From Lentimicrobiaceae bacterium (GTDB lineage: Bacteria; Bacteroidota; Bacteroidia; Bacteroidales; JAGONC01), in the NCBI GenBank assembly GCA_017993235.1, contig JAGONC010000019.1, positions 1 through 61,540 of the forward strand: a stretch of DNA of 61,540 nucleotides. The letters are read 5' to 3'. The notes beneath the pieces were generated by a model. That model was not told the origin of the DNA, made no database searches, and was given only the letters and a program-made list of their open reading frames with translations. Both the position numbers and the translations under genes were made by a program. Positions 16,923 to 25,667 of this stretch are shown in pieces (position 1 is the first letter of the stretch; every line of letters starts with the position of its first letter).

Positions 16923-18308
16923 ATGTCGGAAGATATCTTTCAGGGTTATAAGGGAGACGCACTCGAAACGTTAAAACGATTCAACACGCGCGTTTGGGGT
17001 CAGGCAACGATGGAAACCACACGGGGAACATTTGTCGGAACGGTTCTACCTCGTGCCGAAAACGATGATGATCAACATATCGTGCTGAAGATCCCCACAG
17101 GCTACAATGTCGGGATCGATATCCGCACCGTCCTGTCCATCACGGAAACCGGCTATAAAAAGGCGGTGTACAAGATTCCGGAAAAACAATTCCCTGTGAC
17201 ACCCGGTCTTCCCAGGGTAAAGCTGCTCGGTACCGGCGGAACCATTGCCTCCAGGCTCGATTACCGCACGGGGGCCGTCATCCCTGCTTTTACACCCGGG
17301 GAACTCTATGGAGCAGTACCCGAACTGGCCGACATCTGCAACCTGGAAACGGAAAAAATCTTTGCTGTTTTCAGCGAGAACATGGGTCCCAGGCAGTACA
17401 TCGCACTTTCGCAGGCCATCGGCAAGGAGATCGAAAAAGGAGTCGACGGCATCGTTATCGGTCATGGCACCGATACGCTGCACCACACCGGCGCAGTGCT
17501 GACCTTTATGTGCCAGAACCTGCCGGTGCCGATCATCCTGGTCGGCTCGCAGCGTTCATCCGACCGGCCCAGTTCCGATGCGGCTCTCAACCTGATGCAT
17601 GCCATGCATGCTGCCGGACACGGCGATATCGCCGAAGTCATGGTGTGTATGTTCGGTCCCACATCGGATGAGTACGGACTGCTGCACAAAGGCACCCGCG
17701 TCCGTAAAATGCATTCCTCCTACCGTTCCACCTTCCGCACGATCGGTGATGTCCCGGTGGCACGGGTCAGCCGTAAGGAGATCATTCCCATCCACAAGAA
17801 ATATAATAAACGAAGGAATGATCGAAATGTCAATATTTATCCCTATTTTAGTGATGAGGTAACCATGCTGTATTATTACCCGGGCATCAAGCCCGACATC
17901 ATGAACGCGATGATCGATGCGGGGTACAGGGGGATCATTATTGTCGGGACCGGTCTGGGACATGTCAACAAGGAGCTTTACCCTGCCCTGGAAAGGGCCA
18001 AAGCCAAAGGCATTCACGTTTTCATGACGGTACAAACCATCTGGGGGTATGTCCACATGTTCGTGTATGATACAGGCCGTGACATGATGGCCAAGGGTGT
18101 GATCCCGGCAGGAAACATGCTTCCTGAAGTCGCCTGGGTGAAACTGAGCTGGATCCTTGGCCAGACCAATGATCCGGTAAAAGTCCGACAAATGATGTTC
18201 ACCCCGGTCAACGACGAAATAACCCTTAGAGAACCCTACAATGGCTACCTGGTCTACCAGGGAGGGGTGCCCGAAGTGGAGGATTTTATCCGAAGGGTAC
18301 ATAAATGA
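16923..18308 (+). CDS. gatD: Archaeal-type Glu-tRNA(Gln) amidotransferase subunit D (asparaginase-like)
   Basis: This 461-residue subunit releases ammonia from an amide donor for GatE. An N-terminal small beta domain (about 5-75, with NTRVWGQATMETTRGTFVGT) is typical of GatD and absent from ordinary asparaginases. The asparaginase domain follows, with TGGTIAS at 104-110 (catalytic Thr 107) and HGTDT at 181-185 (Thr 183, Asp 184). VGSQRSSDRPSSDAA and the YPGIKPD block are also GatD-like. The N-terminal domain and adjacency to gatE argue against a plain L-asparaginase. The CHAD gene starts 3 bases after its stop, suggesting a three-gene transcript. Confidence 0.9.
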   Translation: MSEDIFQGYKGDALETLKRFNTRVWGQATMETTRGTFVGTVLPRAENDDDQHIVLKIPTGYNVGIDIRTVLSITETGYKKAVYKIPEKQFPVTPGLPRVKLLGTGGTIASRLDYRTGAVIPAFTPGELYGAVPELADICNLETEKIFAVFSENMGPRQYIALSQAIGKEIEKGVDGIVIGHGTDTLHHTGAVLTFMCQNLPVPIILVGSQRSSDRPSSDAALNLMHAMHAAGHGDIAEVMVCMFGPTSDEYGLLHKGTRVRKMHSSYRSTFRTIGDVPVARVSRKEIIPIHKKYNKRRNDRNVNIYPYFSDEVTMLYYYPGIKPDIMNAMIDAGYRGIIIVGTGLGHVNKELYPALERAKAKGIHVFMTVQTIWGYVHMFVYDTGRDMMAKGVIPAGNMLPEVAWVKLSWILGQTNDPVKVRQMMFTPVNDEITLREPYNGYLVYQGGVPEVEDFIRRVHK

Positions 18309-18311
18309 TCC

Positions 18312-19130
18312 ATGAACCTGAACCTTCTCAACCGGTACCTGTATCATCAGCGGAAAACCTTTGAAAAATGTTATCCCAGAATACAGGATGTTACCGATGA
18401 TGAGGCCATCCATGATATCCGGGTCAGCATTAAAAAAACCCGCACACTCCTGCTCCTGCTGGATTATATGTACCCGGACGAATGGGATATCAGAACCCTT
18501 TACAGGCCATACCGGAAAATATTCAAACGGCTGGGTCTGATCCGTGATCTGCAGGTCCAGCATAAGCTGGCTGCATATCTCAAACTGAAAACCGCTGTCG
18601 ACATAGTTGGCTATCAGTCCTTTCTTAAACAACAGGAAAAGACCATCCGGTTCGACGTGAATGCCTGGCTGCGTCATAGTTCATTGCCCAACTGGCGCTC
18701 ACTGGAAGCGGATCTCCACTCCTGCTATTTCAGGACAGGAAAAAAGATGATCATCCTTAAAGCCAATGAATACATTGCCTGCCGGATTCAGAAAGCAAAA
18801 AAACTTACGGCACAAAAGGACCGCACCACCATTCACCTTATCCGCCGGCTACTGAAAGAAGCAAGGTACATGATCGACATGATGAGCTCCGTCCTGAAAG
18901 ATAAAACGGAATACAAAGAGCTTCAAACCCAAATCAAACCCATCGAAAATTACCTCGGCGAGTGGCACGACCGTACCGTCGCCCTGGATTATATTTTCCA
19001 GTACGAACAATTCATGCACACCTATTTCCCGGGTAAGATCGTCCGAATGAAGACAGTGGTGAAAAAGATCATACAGGAGAACAATGTCCTGGTCAACAAA
19101 GCGTTGCGTGCGATCAACCGTCTGAAATGA
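18312..19130 (+). CDS. CHAD-domain protein
   Basis: 272 residues, all alpha-helical and rich in Lys/Arg, with the CHAD signatures EAIHDIRVSIKKTRTLL (about 30-46), RLGLIRDLQVQ, and LGEWHDRTVALDY toward the C-terminus. CHAD (conserved histidine alpha-helical domain) proteins bind polyphosphate and occur on polyphosphate granules; no CYTH phosphatase domain is attached here. It starts 3 bases after gatD and so probably shares its transcript. A functional link to tRNA amidation is not established. It is convergent with comEC, with only 8 bases between the stops. Confidence 0.8.
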   Translation: MNLNLLNRYLYHQRKTFEKCYPRIQDVTDDEAIHDIRVSIKKTRTLLLLLDYMYPDEWDIRTLYRPYRKIFKRLGLIRDLQVQHKLAAYLKLKTAVDIVGYQSFLKQQEKTIRFDVNAWLRHSSLPNWRSLEADLHSCYFRTGKKMIILKANEYIACRIQKAKKLTAQKDRTTIHLIRRLLKEARYMIDMMSSVLKDKTEYKELQTQIKPIENYLGEWHDRTVALDYIFQYEQFMHTYFPGKIVRMKTVVKKIIQENNVLVNKALRAINRLK

Positions 19131-19138
19131 CTGCCGGA

Positions 19139-21268
19139 TCATTTCCATCGATCCAGAAAAGCTCCCTGATCTGCCGTACTATGAAAAGTAATCCCTAATG
19201 GGGCTACTTCCTCTGCCCACTTTTTAACTCTCCACCTGGAATTGGACATATCCGCAATGATGCACCCGACATCAAACACCTTAATCAGGTCACGTATCCT
19301 TACGGCAGGATTGCCGGCCAGAAGGAGGTAATCAACAGGGATTCGGTTACCATCGGTTCTTTTCAGGGCAATCCTGCCATGAACTACCATAAGACTCCTT
19401 CCATCCATCAGAAGACATGTAATCCCTCCCTGATGATGACTACGGATCCCTTCATCCATGCAATCCATGGATTCCGCAAAGGTGGTCAGCTGGACCGATT
19501 CCAATCTGCATTCCACCCAATGTCCGCTCATCTGCATCTTGATCCTGGATGGATTATGTTGCAGCGCCGAATCCGTCATGATCGTTCCTTTCCTGCCATG
19601 GATAAAGCCAGCCGCGGAGGATCCCGGAACCGAATAAACGACAATCTGCTTCTGATGGGATGATTGGATGAAGTGAAATCCATTGTAAAAAACAAAAGCC
19701 ACCGAAAGAACCAGCAACGGGTAAAGGGCTCCCCGTTTCCGGAGCAGGATAACGTAAGTTGCTGCCACCATCAGGGCATACAGCAGTATCACTTCCATCC
19801 AATCCATTGACAGGCCGGTCAGGGTAGAGAAAGGCAGTTTTTCAATAAAGGTCACCATGCCATTCATGGCGCTGATCATCCATCCGAAGATCCAGCAGAT
19901 ACCCTTCCACAACAGGGGAACCGGGCTGGTCACAAACACCAGGATACCTGCATAGATGATGAAACCCGACAGGGGGACGACCAGAACATTGGCCAAAAGG
20001 AAATAGTTTGGGAACTGGTGGAATAAATGAACAGTCAGGGGGAAGGTCAGCAGCTGGGCTGCCAGCGAAACGCTGAGAAGTTCCCATATCCTGGCGGGAA
20101 ACCAGTACTTCATGGTAACAAGGTTTCTTATCCAGGGTTGGAGGCTGACAATCCCGATGACAGCAAGATAGGATAGCTGAAACCCGGTGTCACGGATCAT
20201 GATGGGATTCAGGGCGAGGAGCAGCAGAGCAGATGCAGCAAGGGTGTTGTAGATATTTGTGTTGCGACGGGTGGTTTTTCCGATCACCAGGATGGAAAAC
20301 ATGACTGTCGCACGCAGGACAGAAGGTGATAAGCCGGTCAGGAATGCATAAAACCAGATCAGGATGATGACCAAAAGAAACCGCAGCACCTTACCTGTTC
20401 CCTTCCGGGGTAAAAATCCCAGTAAAAAATTCAGGATCATATAAATTACCCCGACATGCAATCCCGAAACACACAGGATGTGGACCGTACCGGAGGAGGA
20501 ATAGGCCTGGTAAGTCTCCTCATCGAGCTGGCTCTTGTCTCCCAGCAGCAATGCCTGTGCAGTGGCGCGTTCCTGATCGGGCAGGCCTGATTTGGCAAGA
20601 ATACCTGATAAGCTCCGATGAGCCTTGTAAGCAGTTTTTTTGATGCTCCAGGATCGCATGTGACCGATGAGTCGGAAGTTATCCTGCGCAAGGTAGGCCT
20701 GATGATGGATGCCCCGGCGTTCAAGGTATTTTCGGTAATTGAACTGTCCGGGATTGAGCGGTTCGGGAACAGGCGACAGGTCGCTGGCGATCAAGAGCGT
20801 ATCGCCGAATTTCAGTTCAGGTACGGGGGTATTCTTCCTGCCGTAAACGATTATGTTACCGTCAGCCTGAGTCCACTGATCCTGGCACCGGACGGAAATG
20901 ACTGACAGGGTGAATTTCAGGGATTTTTTACCAATAACAGGCGGTTCGGTAATTCTGCCTGTGAATCCGCTGAGGGGTCCGGCAACATGTACGAGGTCAT
21001 CCGGATTGTTCCCCGGCGTGATGCAGAGGGCCAGGATGTATCCACCCAGAACATACGACAGGACAATGAAAGTACCGGGTATCCACCGGCTGGAGTACGA
21101 TAGTTTCCGGGGAAGTATCAGTGCATTGAAACCGATGATCCCGGTAAGCAATACTAAAACCAGCACCAGAGGAAGCAACGCGACGGGACCGGTCAGTCCT
21201 GCCAGCGCAACTCCTGTAATGAATCCAATCAGGAGTCTGATCAGGGAAAGACGCAGAGGTGATGACAT
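19139..21268 (-). CDS. comEC: ComEC/Rec2-family membrane protein
   Basis: 709 residues. The N-terminus has several membrane segments and an OB-like domain (about 100-200). The competence domain follows with the signature SSSGTVHILCVSGLHVGVIY near 255-275 and many transmembrane helices to about 520. The last ~190 residues are soluble but show no HxHxDH metallo-beta-lactamase motif, so the nuclease-like domain of classic ComEC is missing or highly diverged. ComEC forms the DNA-import channel in natural transformation; here DNA uptake is an inference from the family. A 9-bp hairpin abuts the start codon. Confidence 0.88.
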   Translation of the reverse strand: MSSPLRLSLIRLLIGFITGVALAGLTGPVALLPLVLVLVLLTGIIGFNALILPRKLSYSSRWIPGTFIVLSYVLGGYILALCITPGNNPDDLVHVAGPLSGFTGRITEPPVIGKKSLKFTLSVISVRCQDQWTQADGNIIVYGRKNTPVPELKFGDTLLIASDLSPVPEPLNPGQFNYRKYLERRGIHHQAYLAQDNFRLIGHMRSWSIKKTAYKAHRSLSGILAKSGLPDQERATAQALLLGDKSQLDEETYQAYSSSGTVHILCVSGLHVGVIYMILNFLLGFLPRKGTGKVLRFLLVIILIWFYAFLTGLSPSVLRATVMFSILVIGKTTRRNTNIYNTLAASALLLLALNPIMIRDTGFQLSYLAVIGIVSLQPWIRNLVTMKYWFPARIWELLSVSLAAQLLTFPLTVHLFHQFPNYFLLANVLVVPLSGFIIYAGILVFVTSPVPLLWKGICWIFGWMISAMNGMVTFIEKLPFSTLTGLSMDWMEVILLYALMVAATYVILLRKRGALYPLLVLSVAFVFYNGFHFIQSSHQKQIVVYSVPGSSAAGFIHGRKGTIMTDSALQHNPSRIKMQMSGHWVECRLESVQLTTFAESMDCMDEGIRSHHQGGITCLLMDGRSLMVVHGRIALKRTDGNRIPVDYLLLAGNPAVRIRDLIKVFDVGCIIADMSNSRWRVKKWAEEVAPLGITFHSTADQGAFLDRWK

Positions 21269-21291
21269 CGATAAACCTTTACGGTTTATCG
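21269..21291 (-). promoter_or_regulatory. Hairpin abutting the comEC start codon
   Basis: CGATAAACC and GGTTTATCG are perfect 9-base complements around a 5-base loop, and on the minus strand the stem ends directly before the comEC ATG at 21268. It could hide the ribosome entry site of comEC, or end transcription from the TPR gene upstream, although no T-run follows. Confidence 0.5.
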
Positions 21292-21315
21292 GTTTTCATG
21301 GATTTTGTTACCCTG

Positions 21316-22290
21316 TTATTTGCAAAATTGTTGAAGCAATCTGTCAGCTTCCGTCAGACCAAGCTCCCGGGCTGTCTGGAAATCCTTGCAGGCCCTGGAA
21401 TTGTCTTTCATGGCCAGATAGGAACGGCCACGGTTATAATAGGCATCCCTGTAGCCAGGTTTCAGTTCGATCGCTTTGGAAAAATCACTGATCGCCTTGT
21501 CGTTATTGTTCATGAGCTGTCGAGCGACACCCCGGTTATTATAAGCTTCCGGATCCTTAGGTGCAAGGGCAATGGATTTGGTATAATCCTCAATAGCACC
21601 CTCAAAATTCTTCAGCATGGTCTTCGCGTTGCCGCGGTTGTTATAGCTGTTAACGTTGGTCGAGTCCAGCTGAATGGATTTATCGAAGTCAACAATCGAA
21701 CCTGGATAGTCACCCAGATTGGCTTTGGCAATTCCCCGGTTATAGAATGCTTTGGGAAAATCCGGCTTTAGCCGTATGGCTTCATCATAATCCTGTATGG
21801 CCAGATCGAACCGGCTGGTGAAAAACTGAGCCACACCGCGATAATTAAAGGCCTCAGCCAGATCCGGTTTTAATTCGAGTGCTCTGGTAAAATCCTGAAT
21901 GGATTCGGCGTATTGCTTCAGCTCCGTCCTGCACAGTCCCTGGAAGAAGTATACCTCAGAACTTTCAGGGTATTTATTTACCAGCTCGGTCAGGCCAGGC
22001 AATGCAGCGGTATAATCTTTTGCATCGATCTGTTTCTGCACCATTCTGAAAATGGAATCCTGCAGTACAGGCACCGAACCGGATGCACCTTTATCAGTCT
22101 GCTTCCCATGTACTGGCTTCATGGTGATGTTTTCACCGCTTTGTGATGACTGACCCTGTCCGGGCATGAGGGTTGTCAACGTATCCCCCTGATCAGGTCC
22201 CGGTTTATTCCTGGCAGTCTTATTACAGGAAAAGATTCCCAGTGTAAAAACGCTGAGGGCTAAAAGAATGATCAGATGTTTGGCTTGCAT
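21316..22290 (-). CDS. Tetratricopeptide-repeat lipoprotein
   Basis: I chose the ATG at 22290 because an AAGGAGG ribosome site lies 9 bases upstream and the protein then begins with a lipoprotein signal (MQAKHLIILLALSVFTLGIFSC). About 324 residues; after a Ser/Gly-rich linker there are roughly seven TPR units (repeated AxxxYNRGxAxxxLxxxxxAIxDFxxAIxLxP pattern) from about residue 95 to the end. TPRs serve as protein-binding scaffolds. The protein is probably a periplasmic, membrane-anchored adaptor; no partner is evident. It sits between lpxB and comEC on the same strand. Confidence 0.85.
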   Translation of the reverse strand: MQAKHLIILLALSVFTLGIFSCNKTARNKPGPDQGDTLTTLMPGQGQSSQSGENITMKPVHGKQTDKGASGSVPVLQDSIFRMVQKQIDAKDYTAALPGLTELVNKYPESSEVYFFQGLCRTELKQYAESIQDFTRALELKPDLAEAFNYRGVAQFFTSRFDLAIQDYDEAIRLKPDFPKAFYNRGIAKANLGDYPGSIVDFDKSIQLDSTNVNSYNNRGNAKTMLKNFEGAIEDYTKSIALAPKDPEAYNNRGVARQLMNNNDKAISDFSKAIELKPGYRDAYYNRGRSYLAMKDNSRACKDFQTARELGLTEADRLLQQFCK

Positions 22291-22299
22291 GGTATATTT

Positions 22300-22306
22300 C
22301 CTCCTT
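22300..22306 (-). promoter_or_regulatory. Strong Shine-Dalgarno site before the TPR lipoprotein
   Basis: AAGGAGG on the minus strand, 9 bases before the ATG at 22290. Such sites are unusual in Bacteroidota, and this one decides the start. Confidence 0.7.
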
Positions 22307-22333
22307 ATCAATATGTAAAAATAAACAACTAAA

Positions 22334-23452
22334 TTAAATTCCGTTCATATACTGACAGATCAGACCTGCGGCTCTCGCTGAGGCTCCCCTGCCTCCCAGT
22401 TTTGCTCTCAGCAGCTGATAATCACCGAGTATCTGCTGATGTTTTTTTCCATCGGGAAGGATCTGGTTCAATTCCGCGACCAGATTGCCGGTATTCAGAT
22501 CCCGCTGGATAAGTTCCCTAACAGCCTCCTTTTCCAAAATCAGGTTGACCAGTCCAATATAGGGCACCCGGATCAATCGTTTGGCGATCCGGTAGGAAAT
22601 GGCTTCCCCCCTATAGCAGATCACCTGTGGGATACCATACAGTGCGGTTTCCAGTGTGGCTGTACCCGAGGTCACCAATGCTGCAGTTGCATTCTTTAAA
22701 AGATCATTGGGCCGGTCAAAAACAATTTTCACCTGTGCTTTTTGGATGAGCTTCTGGTAAAACCGGGGTGTCAGCGAAGATAATCCACTAATAACAAACT
22801 GATAATCAGTAAAATACGGGATTACCGACAACAGGGTGGGCAGAATGCGCTTCACTTCCTGTTTCCGGCTTCCGGGGAGCAATGCAACCACAGGCCGCTC
22901 ATCCAGTGAATGGGTGGAACGAAACGAAGTCGTTTCGCCGTATGGTTTTTCATCCAATGCATCGAGTAAAGGATGACCGACATATTCCACCCGATACCCA
23001 TGACGGTAATAAAAATCCTCCTCAAATGGCAGGATCACGTACATGCGGTCGACAAAGGATCTGATTGTCTTAACGCGGGATAATTTCCAGGCCCACACCT
23101 GGGGTGATATATAGTAGACCACCCGAAAACCCTTTTTATGGGCAAATTCAGCGATCCGAAGGTTAAAGCCGGGGTAATCCACCAGGATGAGGACATCCGG
23201 ATGATAGGAAAGGATATCCCTTTTGCATCGTCGAATCAGATTCCAGATCCTGCCCAGGTGCAGAAAAACATCGGTAAATCCCATATAGGCCGTTTCCCGG
23301 TAGTGTTTGACCAGTTCTCCTCCCTGCATCTGCATCCGGTCACCTCCCCAGCATCTGAACGCTGCATTAGCATCCTGATCCCTGATTTCCTTCATCAGGT
23401 TTGCGGCATGAAGGTCACCCGAAGCTTCACCGGCGATGATGTAATAGCGCAT
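22334..23452 (-). CDS. lpxB: Lipid-A-disaccharide synthase
   Basis: This 372-residue glycosyltransferase (GT19) joins UDP-2,3-diacylglucosamine and lipid X to form the lipid A disaccharide at the inner membrane. Signatures are IIAGEASGDLHAANLM at the N-terminus, YYISPQVWAWK near 110, LLPGSRKQEV near 190 and TSGTATLETAL near 260. Length is normal. It shows that the organism makes LPS and so has an outer membrane. It lies 5 bases downstream of the small membrane-protein gene, in a minus-strand run with surE and maf. Confidence 0.95.
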   Translation of the reverse strand: MRYYIIAGEASGDLHAANLMKEIRDQDANAAFRCWGGDRMQMQGGELVKHYRETAYMGFTDVFLHLGRIWNLIRRCKRDILSYHPDVLILVDYPGFNLRIAEFAHKKGFRVVYYISPQVWAWKLSRVKTIRSFVDRMYVILPFEEDFYYRHGYRVEYVGHPLLDALDEKPYGETTSFRSTHSLDERPVVALLPGSRKQEVKRILPTLLSVIPYFTDYQFVISGLSSLTPRFYQKLIQKAQVKIVFDRPNDLLKNATAALVTSGTATLETALYGIPQVICYRGEAISYRIAKRLIRVPYIGLVNLILEKEAVRELIQRDLNTGNLVAELNQILPDGKKHQQILGDYQLLRAKLGGRGASARAAGLICQYMNGI

Positions 23453-23457
23453 AGTTT

Positions 23458-23745
23458 TCAGGATCCCTGTTTAGCAAAGAAAATAAAAAAGGACATCATG
23501 TAAATGAATGTTATCAGCAGGATTCCCCTTCCGGTGCGGTCGTAGCCCAGTTTCACAAAATAGTACCGCATAATGATCAGATCCAGGGTAATGCTGACCA
23601 GGATGAGTATGTTAAATTTTACAAAGGTTCCATAGACGACCCATTTCTCGATCAGTAGATTAAGCAGGAACAGTATGCCCATAAAAACGGCCGGTGCGAC
23701 TGCACCCAGAAAGACTCCGAAAGGAAACGAATCTCTATTCAGCAT
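23458..23745 (-). CDS. Small membrane protein, unknown function
   Basis: 95 residues with three predicted hydrophobic segments (about 13-33, 41-59, 72-91). Its start overlaps the surE end by 11 bases and its stop is 5 bases before lpxB, so translation is likely coupled to surE. The tight spacing supports a real gene. I know no function for it. Confidence 0.65.
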   Translation of the reverse strand: MLNRDSFPFGVFLGAVAPAVFMGILFLLNLLIEKWVVYGTFVKFNILILVSITLDLIIMRYYFVKLGYDRTGRGILLITFIYMMSFFIFFAKQGS

Positions 23746-24508
23746 TCCAGCTCCATTTCTTAATGATTTCCAGACTTTTGTAGGCTGTCAGATCGACCTG
23801 GGCGGGAACCACTGATACATAATTATTCTGCAGAGCCCAGTCATCGGTGTCTTCTCCGTCAGTAAGGCTGGCAAAGGCTCCTGTCAGCCAGTAATATTCG
23901 CGGTTATGGGGATCCCTGCGCTCATCAAATTCTTCCATCCACATGCCCTGTCCCTGTTTGCAGATCCTGATGCCTCTGATCTGGCTGGCCGGCTGTGGCG
24001 GTATATTCACGTTGAGGCAGGTACCATCGGGCAGTCCATGCTGCAGAACATTTTCAACGACCTTTCTGATGTACTTTTCACAGGCTGAAAAGTCAGCGTT
24101 GTAGGCATAGTCGGCCAGTGAAAATCCGATGGAGGGCACGCCGCTGATCACGCCTTCCAGCACAGCAGCCATAGTTCCTGAGTACAGGATATTGATGGAG
24201 GCATTGGATCCGTGATTGATTCCCGATACGACCAGATCAGGTTTCTTTCTCAGGACGACCTGGATACCCAGTTTGACGGCGTCAGCGGGTGTTCCGTTGC
24301 AACTGAACCGGGAGAATCCCTCGGTTTCTTCCAGCTTACGCAGGCGCAGCGGATGGCGTACGGTGACGGCGTGCCCCATGCCCGACATCGGTTCCTCCGG
24401 AGCCACAATGCACACCCTTCCGTACCACCGCATGATTCCTGCGAGGATATTGATCCCGGGTGCGTTTACCCCATCGTCATTGCTAATCAGTATGATCCTG
24501 TCATTCAT
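23735..24508 (-). CDS. surE: 5'/3'-nucleotidase SurE
   Basis: 257 residues; a metal-dependent phosphatase acting on nucleoside monophosphates. The start ILISNDDGVNAPGI carries the metal-binding Asp pair near residues 10-11. VVSGINHGSNASINILYSGTMAAVLEG (about 95-121, cited in parts: SGINHGSN and YSGTMAA) is the standard second motif. Length is typical. It overlaps maf by 8 bases upstream and the small membrane-protein gene downstream. Confidence 0.93.
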   Translation of the reverse strand: MNDRIILISNDDGVNAPGINILAGIMRWYGRVCIVAPEEPMSGMGHAVTVRHPLRLRKLEETEGFSRFSCNGTPADAVKLGIQVVLRKKPDLVVSGINHGSNASINILYSGTMAAVLEGVISGVPSIGFSLADYAYNADFSACEKYIRKVVENVLQHGLPDGTCLNVNIPPQPASQIRGIRICKQGQGMWMEEFDERRDPHNREYYWLTGAFASLTDGEDTDDWALQNNYVSVVPAQVDLTAYKSLEIIKKWSWNAE

Positions 24509-25106
24509 AATCCTTTGTTCCTATCTTTTTTAGTTCTTCATAAAGCTGATGAACAGGCAAGCCCATTACGTTGAAGTATGATCCGTTGATGCGTGTGATC
24601 CCGATATACCCGATCCATTCCTGCGCTCCATACGCGCCTGCTTTATCCAGCGGAAGGAAATGATCCACATACCAGGTTATTTCTTCTTCGCTGAGATCCC
24701 TGAAATACACATCAGTCTCGCAGAAAAAAGAACGGGTGCCGGATGATGTACGAAGGCATACGGCCGTGATCACTTCGTGTTTTTTTCCGGACAACCGTTT
24801 CAGCAGACGGATGGCATCCTGGCGGTCGACTGGCTTCCCGATCGTATGGCGATCAAGGCATACAATCGTGTCAGCCGTGATCAGCAATGTATCGCTCTTC
24901 AGCTGGCTGGCAGGGAATGCACGGGCTTTTGCCGCGGCAAGATAGAGGGCAATCTCTTCTCTCTTGAGGTTTTCAGGAAAGGATTCATCCGTTTCCAGTT
25001 CCACGGTTTCAAAGGAAACACCCAGTTCTTTCAGCAGATGCCTGCGCCTGGGCGATCGAGACGCCAGGATAATGTGGTATTGATGTAAATTTTCGAGATC
25101 AGGCAT
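24501..25106 (-). CDS. maf: Maf-family nucleoside triphosphate pyrophosphatase
   Basis: The ATG at 25106 is preferred to a TTG two codons upstream. About 201 residues with the Maf signatures LASRSPRR near the N-terminus, the E...ESFPENL block, and TADTIVCLD (substrate-site Asp) near 75. Maf proteins hydrolyse dTTP/UTP or modified pyrimidine triphosphates to monophosphates and are linked to septum control. Its end overlaps surE by 8 bases. Confidence 0.9.
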   Translation of the reverse strand: MPDLENLHQYHIILASRSPRRRHLLKELGVSFETVELETDESFPENLKREEIALYLAAAKARAFPASQLKSDTLLITADTIVCLDRHTIGKPVDRQDAIRLLKRLSGKKHEVITAVCLRTSSGTRSFFCETDVYFRDLSEEEITWYVDHFLPLDKAGAYGAQEWIGYIGITRINGSYFNVMGLPVHQLYEELKKIGTKDYE

Positions 25107-25134
25107 AGTCAATTGCGTATGGGTCGGTTCCTTT

Positions 25135-25656
25135 TTACCAGCTGAATGCCAGATGATTCATCCATTTACCCTGGATCTTCATCACCTGTTCGATCACGTC
25201 CCTTACACAGCCCTGACCACCCCTGAATCCGGAGATATACCTGGAAACAGATTTGATCTCTTCGCATGCATCGGCAGGGCAGGTGGGCAGTCCTGCCACC
25301 TGCATCAGTTCGTAATCCGGGATGTCATCCCCCATGTAGAGCACCTCGTGGGCTTCAAGTGAATTTCGGGTCAGGTATTCCTTGAATACCTGAAGTTTGT
25401 TCTCAACGCCAAGATAAACATCAGTAATCTGCAATGCATCAAAGCGATTCCGGATGGAATCTGAGCACCCTCCGGAAATAATGGCTACATGATATCCATT
25501 TTTCACGGCAAGCTGCAGTGCATAACCGTCCTTTACATTTGCCATGCGGAGAGCATCGCCCGATTCGGTCAGCAGAACGTGACCATCGGTAAGGACACCA
25601 TCATAATCAAAAATAAACGTCGTTATGCTGGATAAAAGGGTTTTATAGTTGGGCAT
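25135..25656 (-). CDS. kdsC: KdsC-like HAD-IIIA phosphatase (3-deoxy-D-manno-octulosonate 8-phosphate phosphatase)
   Basis: 173 residues of a cap-less HAD phosphatase with FDYDGVLTDG at about 16-25 (nucleophile Asp 17 and acid-base Asp 19), IISGGCSD (motif II Ser), K near 105 and YMGDDIPDYELM (motif IV). KdsC removes phosphate from KDO-8-P for LPS inner-core synthesis; tetramer-forming members have this size. The nearby lpxB supports an LPS role, but N-acylneuraminate-9-phosphatase-like activity cannot be excluded by sequence alone. Confidence 0.8.
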   Translation of the reverse strand: MPNYKTLLSSITTFIFDYDGVLTDGHVLLTESGDALRMANVKDGYALQLAVKNGYHVAIISGGCSDSIRNRFDALQITDVYLGVENKLQVFKEYLTRNSLEAHEVLYMGDDIPDYELMQVAGLPTCPADACEEIKSVSRYISGFRGGQGCVRDVIEQVMKIQGKWMNHLAFSW

Positions 25657-25667
25657 GATCCGTTCAT

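Noticed and set aside
17556..18677. 373-codon minus-strand ORF
   Set aside because: Antisense to gatD and the start of the CHAD gene, both well supported.
19139..21268. Full ComEC with metallo-beta-lactamase domain
   Set aside because: No HxHxDH motif is present in the C-terminal region.
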